A stretch of DNA of 64,000 nt from Streptomyces lichenis (lineage in GTDB: Bacteria; Actinomycetota; Actinomycetes; Streptomycetales; Streptomycetaceae). The notes below the pieces were generated by a model. It searched no databases, was not told the origin of the DNA, and saw only the letters and a list, made by a program, of their open reading frames with translations. The stretch's first letter is position 1, and each line of letters opens with the position of its first letter. The stretch lies in the NCBI RefSeq assembly GCF_023218175.1, contig NZ_JALPTH010000031.1:1-64000 (forward strand), read 5' to 3'. The position numbers and the translations under genes were made by a program. Positions 24,758 to 33,040 of this stretch are shown piece after piece.

Positions 24758-25555
24758 GTGAAGATCGCGCTCATCGACTCCGGACTCGGCCTGCTCCCGG
24801 CGGCGGCCGCGGTACGCCGGCTGCGGCCGGACGCCGAGCTGGTCCTCTCCTCCGACCCCGACGGGGTGCCCTGGGGGCCGCGTACGCCCGAGGACATCAC
24901 CGCGCACGCCCTCGCCACCGCCCGAGCCGCCGCGGCCCACCGCCCCGACGCCCTGGTGGTCGCCTGCAACACCGCCTCGGTGCACGCCCTGACCGCGCTG
25001 CGCGCCGGACTGGAGCCCGCGCTCCCGGTGATCGGCACCGTCCCCGCCATCAAGCCGGCCGCTGCGGCCGGCGGCGCGGTCGCCATCTGGGCCACCCCGG
25101 CCACCACCGGCAGCCCCTACCAGCGCCGGCTGATCGCCGACTTCGCCGGCACCGCCCGGGTCACCGAGGTGCCCTGCCCCGGTCTCGCCGACGCCGTCCA
25201 GTGGGCCAACGAGGATGCCATCGACCGGGCGATCGCCGCGGCCGCCGCGCTCACCCCGGACGACGTCTCGGCGGTCGTCCTCGGCTGCACCCACTACGAG
25301 CTGGTCGCCGAGCGCATCCGGGCCGCCGTCCAGACCCCGGCCCGCCCCGCCGGGCTGCCGCCGGTCCGGCTGCACGGCTCCGCCGGGGCCGTCGCCGCCC
25401 AGACCCTGCGCCGCCTCGGCGCCGACCCGGCCCCCTCCGCCGCGCCGGCCGGCGCCCTCGCGGTACTCCTCAGCGGCCGCCCCGGCACGCTGCCCCCGGC
25501 CGCCCTGGCCTACGCCGAGGGCCGCCTGCTCGCCGCCACCGCGCCGGCGGCCTGA
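24758..25555 (+). CDS. Aspartate/glutamate racemase family protein
   Basis: A 265-residue PLP-independent racemase-type protein. Seen: the opening IALIDSGLGLLP (DSG motif), the first catalytic cysteine in VVACNTAS (Cys 70) and the second in LGCTHYEL (Cys 177), the same order as MurI. It could supply D-glutamate or another D-amino acid; a MurI paralogue is the best guess, since sequence alone does not fix the substrate. The GTG start lacks a Shine-Dalgarno and has TAGGGT 6 nt upstream, so the mRNA is probably leaderless. It is divergent from the HpnB-like gene over 58 bp. Confidence 0.82.
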   Translation: MKIALIDSGLGLLPAAAAVRRLRPDAELVLSSDPDGVPWGPRTPEDITAHALATARAAAAHRPDALVVACNTASVHALTALRAGLEPALPVIGTVPAIKPAAAAGGAVAIWATPATTGSPYQRRLIADFAGTARVTEVPCPGLADAVQWANEDAIDRAIAAAAALTPDDVSAVVLGCTHYELVAERIRAAVQTPARPAGLPPVRLHGSAGAVAAQTLRRLGADPAPSAAPAGALAVLLSGRPGTLPPAALAYAEGRLLAATAPAA

Positions 25556-25661
25556 CCCCGGGCTCGCACAGGGCCCCTGTCGCCGTCACTCCCGTCCGCC
25601 CGTGGCCGCCCCGCCCACCTGGCACGACGGCCGCGCAGGGCGCCGCCGTACACTCCGGACC

Positions 25662-27275
25662 GTGAGCGCCACCATGACCGTCCCCGACGCCCAGCCCCCC
25701 GCCCCCGCCTCCGGCGGTGAACGGCGGGTTCGGCTGCTGCGGCGGCTGGGCAGGCCCGCGGCGGCCGTCCTCGCCGGGGTCCTGCTCTTCCTCAGCTTCC
25801 CGCCGCGGCCGCTGTGGTGGCTCGCGATCCCCGCCTTCGCGCTGCTCGGCTGGGTGCTGCGCGGCCGTCGGCTGCGCGCAGGGTTCGGGCTCGGGTATCT
25901 GGCCGGGCTGGGGTTCCTGGCGCCGCTGCTGGTGTGGACCGGCGAGGAGGTCGGGCCGGTGCCGTGGCTGGCGCTGGTCGCCGCCGAGGCGGTGTTCGTC
26001 GGCGCCACCGGGCTGCTCACCGCCGCCGTCTCCCGGCTGCCCGCCTGGCCGGTGTTCGCCGCGGCGGTCTGGGTTGCGGGCGAGGCGGCCCGCGCCCGGG
26101 TGCCGTTCGGCGGCTTCCCCTGGGGAAAGATCGCCTTCGGCCAGGCCGACGGCTTCCTGCTTCCCCTCGCCGCGGTGGGGGGCACGCCGGTGCTGGGCTT
26201 CGCGGTCGCGCTGTGCGGCTACGGGCTGTACGAGGCGGTCCGCCTGGGGCTGACCGCCCGCCGTACCGGCACCCTGCCGCGCGGACCGCTCGCCGCCGCG
26301 GCCCTCGCGCTGCTCGCCCCGTTCGCCGGCGCGGCGGCCGCGCTGCCGCTGGTCTCGGACGCCCCCGAGGAGGGCACCGCCACCGTCGCCGCCATCCAGG
26401 GCAACGTGCCCCGGCTCGGCCTGGACTTCAACGCGCAGCGCCGCGCGGTGCTGGACAACCACGCCGACCGCACCCGGCAGCTCGCCGCCGACGTGGCCGC
26501 CGGCAAGGAGAAGAAGCCCGACTTCGTGCTGTGGCCGGAGAACTCCTCCGACCTCGACCCCTACCGCAACCCCGACGCCCGCGAGGTCATCGACGGCGCG
26601 GTCCGGGCGATCGGGGTGCCCACGGTGATCGGCGCCGTCCTCACCCCGGACACCGGCAGGCTGCGCAACACCCTCATCCAGTGGGACCCCGGGCGCGGCC
26701 CGGTCGCCACCTACGACAAGCGCCATGTGCAGCCGTTCGGCGAGTACATCCCGATGCGCTCCCTGGTGCGGGTCTTCAACAAGGACGTGGACCGGGTCAG
26801 CCGGGACTTCGGGCCGGGCAGCGCGGTCGGCGTCTTCGACCTGGCCGGCACCCGGGTCGGGCTGGTCACCTGCTACGAGGCGGCCTTCGACTGGGCCGCC
26901 CGGGACACCGTCACCGACGGCGCCCGGCTGATCTCGGTGCCCAGCAACAACGCCACCTTCGGGCGCAGCGAGATGACCTACCAGCAGCTCGCCATGTCCC
27001 GGGTGCGGGCGGTCGAGCACAGCCGCGCCGTGGTCGTCCCGGTGACCAGCGGGGTCAGCGCGATCATCCGCCCGGACGGCACCGTGGTGGAGCAGACCCG
27101 GATGTTCACCCCCGACGCCCTGGTGGACGAGGTCCCGCTGCGCTCCTCGCTCACCCCGGCCACCCGGCTGGGCGTGCTGCCGGAGTGCCTGCTGCTGGGC
27201 GGAGGCGCGGCGGGGATCGTCTGGGCCGGGGTGCTCGGCGCCCGGCGCCGGCGGGGCCGCACGGCAGCCCCGTAG
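25662..27275 (+). CDS. lnt: Apolipoprotein N-acyltransferase
   Basis: A 537-residue membrane enzyme that adds a third acyl chain to the N-terminal cysteine of lipoproteins, using phospholipid. Seen: about six N-terminal membrane segments with the Lnt signature LSFPPRPLWWLAIPAFALL and VPFGGFPWGKIAFGQ, then a nitrilase-fold domain with the catalytic triad in VLWPENSSD (Glu), YDKRHVQPFGEY (Lys) and GLVTCYEAAFD (Cys), and a last membrane segment. GTG 25662 has TACACT 7 nt upstream (leaderless); ATG 25674 is an alternative. Streptomyces often carries two Lnt copies; this may be one of them. Confidence 0.9.
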   Translation: MSATMTVPDAQPPAPASGGERRVRLLRRLGRPAAAVLAGVLLFLSFPPRPLWWLAIPAFALLGWVLRGRRLRAGFGLGYLAGLGFLAPLLVWTGEEVGPVPWLALVAAEAVFVGATGLLTAAVSRLPAWPVFAAAVWVAGEAARARVPFGGFPWGKIAFGQADGFLLPLAAVGGTPVLGFAVALCGYGLYEAVRLGLTARRTGTLPRGPLAAAALALLAPFAGAAAALPLVSDAPEEGTATVAAIQGNVPRLGLDFNAQRRAVLDNHADRTRQLAADVAAGKEKKPDFVLWPENSSDLDPYRNPDAREVIDGAVRAIGVPTVIGAVLTPDTGRLRNTLIQWDPGRGPVATYDKRHVQPFGEYIPMRSLVRVFNKDVDRVSRDFGPGSAVGVFDLAGTRVGLVTCYEAAFDWAARDTVTDGARLISVPSNNATFGRSEMTYQQLAMSRVRAVEHSRAVVVPVTSGVSAIIRPDGTVVEQTRMFTPDALVDEVPLRSSLTPATRLGVLPECLLLGGGAAGIVWAGVLGARRRRGRTAAP

Positions 27276-27314
27276 ACCGCCCGCCGCCGTTTCCGTCGCC
27301 CGACGCCGGGCCCC

Positions 27315-27320
27315 TAGGGT
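27315..27320 (+). promoter_or_regulatory. -10 element of leaderless NUDIX gene
   Basis: TAGGGT ends 7 nt before the ATG at 27328. This supports the ATG over the in-frame GTG at 27319. Confidence 0.5.
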
Positions 27321-27327
27321 GGCCGGT

Positions 27328-27801
27328 ATGGCGATTCCCGACTTCCTCCGCGAGATCCGGGCCACCCTCGGCCACCAGCTGCTCTTCCTGCCCGGTGTCT
27401 CGGCCGTCGTGCTGGACGACGGGGGCCGGGTGCTGCTGGGGCGGCGGTCGGACACCGGCCGCTGGTCGATCATCGGCGGCATCCCGGAGCCGGGGGAGCA
27501 GCCCGCCGAGGCGATCGTGCGCGAGGTGCACGAGGAGACCGCCGTCGACTGCGTGGCCGAGCGGGTCGTGCTGGTGCAGACCCTGGACCCGGTCACCTAC
27601 CCGGGCGGCGACCGGTGCCAGTACCTGGACATCTGCTTCCGCTGCCGGGCCACCGGGGGCGAGGCCCGGGTCAACGACGACGAGTCGCTGGAGGTCGGCT
27701 GGTTCCGGCCGGACGCCCTGCCGCCGATGCGGGAGTACGAGACCTTCCGGATCAAGCAGGCGCTCGCCGACGCCCCGACCTGGTTCGAGGCTCCTTCCTG
27801 A
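27328..27801 (+). CDS. NUDIX hydrolase
   Basis: A 157-residue protein with a complete Nudix box, GGIPEPGEQPAEAIVREVHE continuing into ET, at about residues 50-72, which binds Mg and hydrolyses nucleoside diphosphate-linked substrates. The C-terminal part (RCQYLDICFRCRATGGEARV) has the WFRPDALP stretch common in actinobacterial Nudix enzymes. The substrate cannot be predicted. The start lacks a ribosome site and follows TAGGGT by 7 nt. It converges on the Xre-cupin gene with a 14-bp gap. Confidence 0.88.
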   Translation: MAIPDFLREIRATLGHQLLFLPGVSAVVLDDGGRVLLGRRSDTGRWSIIGGIPEPGEQPAEAIVREVHEETAVDCVAERVVLVQTLDPVTYPGGDRCQYLDICFRCRATGGEARVNDDESLEVGWFRPDALPPMREYETFRIKQALADAPTWFEAPS

Positions 27802-27815
27802 GTCCGGCTCGCCGC

Positions 27816-28409
27816 CTACTCGGCGGTGCCGGCCCGGGGGCGGGCCCGCAGATGGGCGCGCTCGCCCTGGCGGCCGAACAGGCTGAGGAACTCCACCGGT
27901 CTGGCGTCCGCCGAGCCGAACCAGTGCGGCACCCGGCAGTCGAACTCGGCGGCCTCACCCGGGGCCAGCACCAGGTCGTGCTCGCCGAGGATCACCCGCA
28001 GCCGCCCGTCGAGCACGTACATCCACTCGTAGCCGTCATGGGTCTTCGGCTCGCGCTCCTCCTCCGCCGTCCGGCCGGGCAGGATCAGCTTGTACGCCTG
28101 GATCCCGCCGGGGCGCCGGGTCAGCGGGACCATGGTGCGGCCGTGCTGGGTCACCGGGCGCATATGGATCCGCGGGTCCCCGGTCGGCGGAGCGCCGACC
28201 AGCTCGTCCAGCGTCACCCCATGGGCGCGGGCCAGCGGCAGCAGCAGCTCCAGGGTGGGCCGGCGGTCCCCGGACTCCAACCGGGACAGGGTGCTCACCG
28301 AGATGCCGGTCGCCTCCGACAGGGCGGCCAGGGTGCTCTCCCGCCGCTTGCGCAGCGCGCGGAGCCGGGGCCCCACCGACTCCAGGGTCTGATCCGGTTC
28401 GACGTCCAT
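27816..28409 (-). CDS. Xre family regulator with cupin domain
   Basis: A 197-residue two-domain regulator. Residues 12-70 are a Cro/C1 HTH (LRALRKRRESTLAALSEATG, then SVSTLSRLESGDRRPTLELL). Residues about 105-180 are a cupin (HDGYEWMYVLDGRLRVILGE and a DCRVPHWFGS region), usually a small-ligand sensor. ATG 28409 or the GTG at 28415 may start translation; neither has a clear ribosome site. It is divergent from a TrxR-like gene, and the 78-bp spacer holds three TTGCC/GGCAA half-sites, so it probably regulates both. Confidence 0.87.
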   Translation of the reverse strand: MDVEPDQTLESVGPRLRALRKRRESTLAALSEATGISVSTLSRLESGDRRPTLELLLPLARAHGVTLDELVGAPPTGDPRIHMRPVTQHGRTMVPLTRRPGGIQAYKLILPGRTAEEEREPKTHDGYEWMYVLDGRLRVILGEHDLVLAPGEAAEFDCRVPHWFGSADARPVEFLSLFGRQGERAHLRARPRAGTAE

Positions 28410-28418
28410 GCCCACCAG

Positions 28419-28445
28419 CTTGCCACTTCGGCAAGGTGCTTTGCC
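28419..28445. promoter_or_regulatory. Three alternating TTGCC/GGCAA half-sites
   Basis: CTTGCC-N5-GGCAAG (28419-28435) is a perfect inverted repeat, and a third half-site TTGCC follows at 28441-28445. The two TTGCC copies are 21 bp apart, two helical turns. It lies just before the Xre-cupin start and upstream of the TrxR-like gene. Confidence 0.6.
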
Positions 28446-28487
28446 AGGGGCCGGGTGGGCGCGGCACGGTCGGACCCGGAGGTGGTC

Positions 28488-29465
28488 ATGGTGACCGGTG
28501 AGACGAACGGTGTGAGCGGCGCGTACGACGTGGTGGTGGTCGGTGGCGGTGCCGCCGGACTGAGCGGGGCGCTGACCCTGGCCCGGGCCCGGCGCTCCGT
28601 CCTGGTGGTCGACGCGGGCGAGCCGCGCAACGCCCCGGCGACCGGGGTGCACGGGCTGCTGGCGCTGGACGGGGTACCCCCGGCCGAGCTGCTGGCCCGC
28701 GGCCGCGAGGAGGTGCGCGGCTACGGCGGCCGGGTGGTGCGTGCGGAGGTGAGCGGCGCGGTACGGGACGGGGACGGGTTCGCCGTGTCGCTGGCCGGCG
28801 GCGGGAGCGTCCGGGCCCGCCGGCTGCTGGTGACCGCGGGGCTGGTGGACCGGCTGCCCCCGGTGCCGGGGCTGGGGGAGCGGTGGGGGCGGGATGTGCT
28901 GCACTGCCCGTACTGCCACGGCTGGGAGATCCGGGACCGGGCCGTCGGGGTGCTCGCCACCGGGCCGAACTCCCCGCACCAGGCGCTGCTGTTCCGGCAG
29001 TGGACCGCGGACGTGGTGTACCTCGCCCATGACACCGTGCCGCCCGCCGGCGAGGAGGCCGAGCGGCTGGCCGCCCGCGGGATCACCGTGGTCACCGGCG
29101 AGGTGGCGGCCGTGGAGAGCGCCGGGGACCGGCTGACCGGGGTGCGGCTCGCCGACGGCACGGTGGTGGCCCGCCAGGCGCTCGCGGTGGCCACCCGGAT
29201 GGAGGCCCGGGCCGGGTTCCTCGCCGGTCTCGGGCTGCGGACGGTGGAGCACCCGGCCGGGTTCGGCGAGCACCTGGTGACCGATCCGACCGGCCGCACC
29301 GAGGTGCCCGGGGTGTGGGCGGCCGGCAATGTGACGGACCTGTCCGCCCAGGTCGGCGCCGCCGCCTCGGCCGCCGCCTTCGCGGCCGCCCGGATCAACG
29401 CCGACCTGGTGACCGAGGAGACGGACCGGGCCCTCGCCGCGCACCGCTCCGCGGCGCCGGTGTGA
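28488..29465 (+). CDS. Thioredoxin-reductase-like FAD/NAD(P) oxidoreductase
   Basis: A 325-residue flavoprotein. Seen: FAD motif VVVGGGAAGLSGALTLARA near residues 16-34, the redox-region motif CPYCHGWEIRD near residue 142, and the closing FAD motif GVWAAGNVTDLSAQVG around residue 283. CPYC is where thioredoxin reductases and the GliT/HlmI dithiol oxidases have CxxC, so disulfide chemistry on a small molecule or protein is possible. GGAGG lies 5 nt before ATG 28488; GTG at 28491 is an alternative. The divergent Xre-cupin gene probably controls it. Confidence 0.85.
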   Translation: MVTGETNGVSGAYDVVVVGGGAAGLSGALTLARARRSVLVVDAGEPRNAPATGVHGLLALDGVPPAELLARGREEVRGYGGRVVRAEVSGAVRDGDGFAVSLAGGGSVRARRLLVTAGLVDRLPPVPGLGERWGRDVLHCPYCHGWEIRDRAVGVLATGPNSPHQALLFRQWTADVVYLAHDTVPPAGEEAERLAARGITVVTGEVAAVESAGDRLTGVRLADGTVVARQALAVATRMEARAGFLAGLGLRTVEHPAGFGEHLVTDPTGRTEVPGVWAAGNVTDLSAQVGAAASAAAFAAARINADLVTEETDRALAAHRSAAPV

Positions 29466-29501
29466 GCGGCGGGGCCGCGCCCGGCCCGAGCCGCGCCGCC
29501 G

Positions 29502-29521
29502 CCCCGGGCGGCTGCCCGGGG
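29502..29521. terminator. Hairpin terminator between convergent genes
   Basis: CCCCGGGC (29502-29509), 4-nt loop, GCCCGGGG (29514-29521). It lies 37 nt past the TrxR-like stop and can serve the convergent SRPBCC gene. The rest of 29466-29721 holds a direct repeat of GTACGGCCGGGT and no gene. Confidence 0.6.
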
Positions 29522-29721
29522 GCTTCCGGTGCTCGGGGACGACGGTCTGCGGTGGCCGGGCGAGGGGCGCCGCCCACCAGAAGCCGTCGACCCCGGCCTG
29601 GGCCATAGGGCCCCATCGGGCCTGAGCCGCGCCGCCGCGTGCGCGCTGTCCCGTACGGCCGGGTCCGGCCCTGACGCGTACGGCCGGGTGCGGCCGCTCC
29701 CCGGTGGCCCGGGTGGCCGGG

Positions 29722-30120
29722 TCAGGGGAGGCGGGTGCGGACCAGGCGGTGCAGGGCCCAGCGGGCCGGGAGGGCGTAGGCGGCGAGGGCCGGGGGCGGG
29801 CCGGTCAGCCGCAGCACCGTCCGCGTACCGCCGTCCGGACCCGGCCGGACCTCGTGGTGAAGGCGCAGGCGGACCGGGCCCAGCCGCACCCGCCAGCTCC
29901 AGGAGCGGTCCGCCTCGTCCACCGACTCCACGGTGAAGGCGGCCCGGATCCCGAGCCAGGACACCACCTCGCCGCGCAGCCCGGGCCGGATCCGCTCCGC
30001 GTCCGTGCGCACCGCCCTGATCTGCGGCGACCAGGAGGACCACAGCCCGGGTGCGGTGTAGCGCCGCCACACCTCGCCGGGCGGGGCCGGGCCGGTCGCG
30101 TGCAGCGTCAGCGACGCCAC
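29722..30120 (-). CDS. SRPBCC family protein
   Basis: A 132-residue helix-grip protein (TLHATGPAPPGEVWRRYTAP, WSSWSPQIRAV, AFTVESVDEADRSWSWRVRL, closing helix ALPARWALHRLVRTRL). Such proteins bind lipids or polyketide-like ligands or act as cyclases. GTG 30120 is preferred because GGAG lies 7 nt upstream; GTG 30135 is possible. The gene follows the HU-like gene with only 25 bp between and is probably in the same transcript. No catalytic residue is assignable. Confidence 0.75.
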   Translation of the reverse strand: MASLTLHATGPAPPGEVWRRYTAPGLWSSWSPQIRAVRTDAERIRPGLRGEVVSWLGIRAAFTVESVDEADRSWSWRVRLGPVRLRLHHEVRPGPDGGTRTVLRLTGPPPALAAYALPARWALHRLVRTRLP

Positions 30121-30145
30121 CGGCCGGCTCCGCACCGCCGGGCGC

Positions 30146-30403
30146 TCATCCGGTGCTGCCCCGGAGGAACTCGACCAGCGCCTTCCCGGGCCGGAGCGCC
30201 GCCGCGCCGTCCTCCGCGTGGAAGTCGCCGAACCCCAGCAGGGCCACCGTCTGGCCCGCCCGGATGGCCTCGGCGATCGACCCGGAGTGCTCCACGGTGC
30301 CGAACAGCGCGTCGACCACCCGCCCCACGTCCTCCGGCCCGAGGCCGCCACCGTCCTGTGCGGCCTTGCGGACCGTGGCCTCGATCAGCCCGGACCTGTC
30401 CAT
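30146..30403 (-). CDS. HU-like protein lacking the DNA-binding arm
   Basis: An 85-residue protein with the HU helical half (SGLIEATVRKAAQDGGGLGP, VGRVVDALFGTVEHSGSIAEAIRAGQ) and the strand TVALLGFGDF, which matches the GFGTF core of HU. The normal 20-25-residue beta-arm with its Arg/Lys and Asn-Pro tip is absent; the chain goes straight to LRPGKALVEFL, the equivalent of the last HU strand and helix. It may dimerise without wrapping DNA, or modulate true HU. GAGGGA precedes the ATG by about 10 nt. Confidence 0.75.
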   Translation of the reverse strand: MDRSGLIEATVRKAAQDGGGLGPEDVGRVVDALFGTVEHSGSIAEAIRAGQTVALLGFGDFHAEDGAAALRPGKALVEFLRGSTG

Positions 30404-30627
30404 GGCTCACCCGTCCCTCACTGCGTCGTGCCGCCCGTCCCGTTCCCGGCCATCGTGGCACCCGGCGCCCGCGCGCGCCCGCAGCCGTACGCCGCCCGGT
30501 GGACGCCGGGCCCTCGCGGGGCGGCCGCCCGAGTTGCGGCGGCCGGGCGGCGCCTCAGGATGGGCGGCGGCGCGGTCGGGCCGGGTGAGGAAGGCCCGGG
30601 CGGCGCCCGACGGGAAGGACGGACGCT

Positions 30628-31455
30628 GTGCCGATCTGTACGACACGTGACGGGGTGGACCTCTTCTACCAGGACTGGGGGCAGGGGCGGCCGGTGGTCT
30701 TCATCCACGGCTGGCCGCTCAACGGCGACGCCTGGCAGGACCAGATGAAAGCGGTCGCGGACGCCGGCTACCGCGCGGTCGCCCACGACCGGCGGGGCCA
30801 CGGCCGCTCCGCCCCGGTGTTCGACGGCTATGACTTCGACACCTTCGCCGACGACCTCGACGACCTGCTCACCACGCTCGACCTGCGGGACGCCACCCTG
30901 GTGGGCCACTCGATGGGCGGCGGCGAACTGGCCCGCTACATCGGCCGGCACGGCACCGGACGGGTCCGCTCCGCCGTCCTGCTGTCGGCGATCCCCCCGC
31001 TGATGCTCCAGGGCCCGGACAACCCGGAGGGCGTACCGGAGGAGGTCTTCGACGGGCTGCGCAAGGGCATCCTCGACGAGCGCTCGCAGTTCTGGCGGGA
31101 GACCGCGGTCGGCTTCCTGAGCGCGAACCGCGAGGGCACCAGGGCGACCCAGGGCAACCAGGACGCGTTCTGGTACATGGCCATGGCGCAGCGGATCGAG
31201 GGCGGGGTGCGCTGTGTGGACGCCTTCGCCTACACCGACTTCCACGCCGACCTGGCCGCGTTCGACGTGCCCACCCTGGTGGTGCACGGCGACGACGACC
31301 AGATCGTGCCGATCGACGCCACCGGCCGCAAGGCGGCCCAGCTGATCGCGGACGCGACCCTGAAGGTCTACGAGGGCGGCTCGCACGGCATCGCGATGGT
31401 GCCGGGCGACAAGGCGCGGTTCAACGCCGATCTGCTGGAGTTCCTCGGCCGGTGA
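30628..31455 (+). CDS. Alpha/beta hydrolase, non-heme haloperoxidase-like
   Basis: A 275-residue soluble hydrolase. Seen: the oxyanion motif FIHGWPLNGDAWQDQ, the nucleophile elbow VGHSMGGGELARYIGRHG (Ser near residue 93), the acid in VVHGDDDQIVP and the catalytic His in EGGSHGIAM. This set is typical of the cofactor-free chloroperoxidase/perhydrolase group, in practice esterases that can form peracids. GTG 30628 has AAGGA 8 nt upstream. It converges on the imine-reductase-like gene across a strong terminator. Confidence 0.9.
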   Translation: MPICTTRDGVDLFYQDWGQGRPVVFIHGWPLNGDAWQDQMKAVADAGYRAVAHDRRGHGRSAPVFDGYDFDTFADDLDDLLTTLDLRDATLVGHSMGGGELARYIGRHGTGRVRSAVLLSAIPPLMLQGPDNPEGVPEEVFDGLRKGILDERSQFWRETAVGFLSANREGTRATQGNQDAFWYMAMAQRIEGGVRCVDAFAYTDFHADLAAFDVPTLVVHGDDDQIVPIDATGRKAAQLIADATLKVYEGGSHGIAMVPGDKARFNADLLEFLGR

Positions 31456-31481
31456 TCCCGCCGATCGGCGCCTGCCGGAGG

Positions 31482-31536
31482 CGGTCGCGGTGCGGTCCGG
31501 CGCGTCCCCCGCGCGGGTCGGACCGCACCGCGACCG
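31482..31536. terminator. Bidirectional terminator with 17-bp perfect stem
   Basis: Arms at 31482-31498 and 31520-31536 are exact complements (17 bp); the 21-nt loop contains a smaller CGCG stem. It fills the 83-bp gap between the two convergent genes. Confidence 0.8.
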
Positions 31537-31538
31537 GG

Positions 31539-32468
31539 TCAGCCGGCCGTCCCCGTACCCACCGGCCCGTCGAGCGGGGCGGCGAGGACGTCGGTGATCC
31601 GGATGAACCCGTCCGCGCCGTGGCCGAGTCCGACGGCCCGGCGCGCCATCCCCTCCGCCGCGCGCATCACCCCGCTGTCGATGCCGTGCGCCTCGGCGGC
31701 GTGGACGATGTGCGCCATGGAGGACACCGCGGAGGTCAGCGGGTTGCCCTCGCCGGCGAACCGGCCCTCGTCCAGCTCCGACGCGGTCTCCTCGAACAGC
31801 GGCGGCAGGATGGCGGCGATGCCCTGGGCGAAGGGCGCGAGTTCACGGGCGCTCACCCCCTCCGCCCGGGCCAGCGCCAGGGCGTGGGTCCACCCGGCCA
31901 TGGCGGTCCAGAAGACGTCCAGCAGCGCCAGGTCGTACGCCGCCGCCCGGCCGGTGTCCTCGCCGAGGTGGGTGTGGGCGCCGCCCAGCGCCGCCAGGAC
32001 CGGCCGGTGCTCCTCGTAGAGGTCCTTGGGCCCGCTGTGCAGGAAGACGGCGTGCCCGGTGCCGATGGTGGTGGTCGGCGTCATGATGGCCCCGTCCAGG
32101 TAGCGGACGCCGTGCGCGGCCGCCCAGTCGGCGGTCTCGCGCGCCCGGTCCGGGGTGTCGGCGGTGAGGTTGACCACGGTGCGCCCCTTGAGCGCCGCCG
32201 CGACCCCCTCGGGCCGCAGCACCGCGTCGGCCGCGTCGTAGTCGACCACGCAGACCACGGTGAGCGGGCTCGCGGCGACCGCCTCGGCGGCGGTCGCCGC
32301 CCCGGTGGCGCCGCGCTCCAGCAGCTCCCGGTCCCGGCCGGGCGTACGGTTCCAGACCGTGGTGCGCACCCCGGCCGCCAGGAAGGCGCCCGCCAGCGCC
32401 CGGCCCATCGGGCCGAGCCCGAGCACGGTGACGGAGGGGGAGGAGCGGGGGGTGCCGGACAGTGACAT
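31539..32468 (-). CDS. NAD(P)-binding oxidoreductase, imine reductase/beta-hydroxyacid dehydrogenase type
   Basis: A 309-residue enzyme. Seen: Rossmann motif VTVLGLGPMGRALAGAFLAAG at the start, NRTPGR for NADPH preference, the LDGAIMTPTTTIGT segment that replaces the usual beta-hydroxyacid active-site motif as in imine reductases, and an all-helical C-terminal dimerisation domain. Imine reductases reduce cyclic imines to amines; native substrates are mostly unknown. AGGAG lies 9 nt before the ATG. It is divergent from a HxlR regulator 79 bp away and probably controlled by it. Confidence 0.85.
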   Translation of the reverse strand: MSLSGTPRSSPSVTVLGLGPMGRALAGAFLAAGVRTTVWNRTPGRDRELLERGATGAATAAEAVAASPLTVVCVVDYDAADAVLRPEGVAAALKGRTVVNLTADTPDRARETADWAAAHGVRYLDGAIMTPTTTIGTGHAVFLHSGPKDLYEEHRPVLAALGGAHTHLGEDTGRAAAYDLALLDVFWTAMAGWTHALALARAEGVSARELAPFAQGIAAILPPLFEETASELDEGRFAGEGNPLTSAVSSMAHIVHAAEAHGIDSGVMRAAEGMARRAVGLGHGADGFIRITDVLAAPLDGPVGTGTAG

Positions 32469-32504
32469 GCTGAGAGGCTCCTGACTGGACGAGAGGGCGA
32501 ACGG

Positions 32505-32518
32505 GCGCGTGGACGCGC
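32505..32518. promoter_or_regulatory. 14-bp inverted repeat between divergent genes
   Basis: GCGCGT (32505-32510), GG, ACGCGC (32513-32518) lies midway between the imine-reductase-like gene and the HxlR gene, a natural place for the regulator to bind. Confidence 0.45.
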
Positions 32519-32547
32519 GTGTTCGGGGACGACGAAGGGGGCGCGTG

Positions 32548-32898
32548 ATGACACGGAGCCGTGCCGAGGATCCGGACGTCTGCGGAGTAACGGCGGCGAT
32601 CGCCGTGATCGACGGCAAGTGGAAGACGGCCCTGCTGTGGCTGCTGGAATCCGGTCCGCGCCGGCCGGGGCAACTGCGCCGGGAGCTGCCCGGGCTCAGT
32701 GAGAAGGTGCTGACCGCCACCCTCCGCGAGATGGCGGGGGACGGTCTGGTCGAGCGGGAGGTGCACGATGTGCTGCCGCTGAAGACGGTCTACTCGCTCA
32801 CGCCGTTCGGCCGTGAGCTGAGCGAGGCGCTGGCTCCGCTCTCCGACTGGGGCCACCGCCGGCTGGAGGTCCTCGCCGAGGCCCGCCGGTCCTCCTGA
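32548..32898 (+). CDS. HxlR family transcriptional regulator
   Basis: A 116-residue winged-helix protein with the family signature: the Cys in VCGVTAAIAVIDGKWKTALL, then LRRELPGLSEKVLTATLREM as recognition region and YSLTPFGRELSEALAPLSDWG near the end. HxlR proteins often sense electrophiles or quinones through that Cys. ATG 32548 has AAGGGGG 6 nt upstream. The divergent oxidoreductase is its likely target. A very strong terminator follows. Confidence 0.9.
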   Translation: MTRSRAEDPDVCGVTAAIAVIDGKWKTALLWLLESGPRRPGQLRRELPGLSEKVLTATLREMAGDGLVEREVHDVLPLKTVYSLTPFGRELSEALAPLSDWGHRRLEVLAEARRSS

Positions 32899-32962
32899 AC
32901 CCCATTCCCCGCCGCCCCCTCTCCGGTGCTCGATCCCTTGCGGGTTCCAGTCTCATACGGGC

Positions 32963-33015
32963 GGCGCGGGCCGCCAAGTACCCACAAAAAGGTGGGTACC
33001 CGGGCGGCCCGCGCC
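32963..33015. terminator. Two-stage bidirectional hairpin terminator
   Basis: Outer arms 32963-32975 and 33003-33015 pair over 13 bp; inner arms GTACCCAC (32978-32985) and GTGGGTAC (32992-32999) pair over 8 bp with an A-rich loop. It separates the convergent HxlR and ABM genes. Confidence 0.85.
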
Positions 33016-33040
33016 AAGGGAAGAGGGGGACGGCGGCGGC

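Noticed and set aside
29722..30351. A 209-codon frame for the SRPBCC protein
   Set aside because: Its first 77 codons are antisense-like shadow of the HU-like gene on the same strand in another frame; a GTG with GGAG at proper distance starts the real domain.
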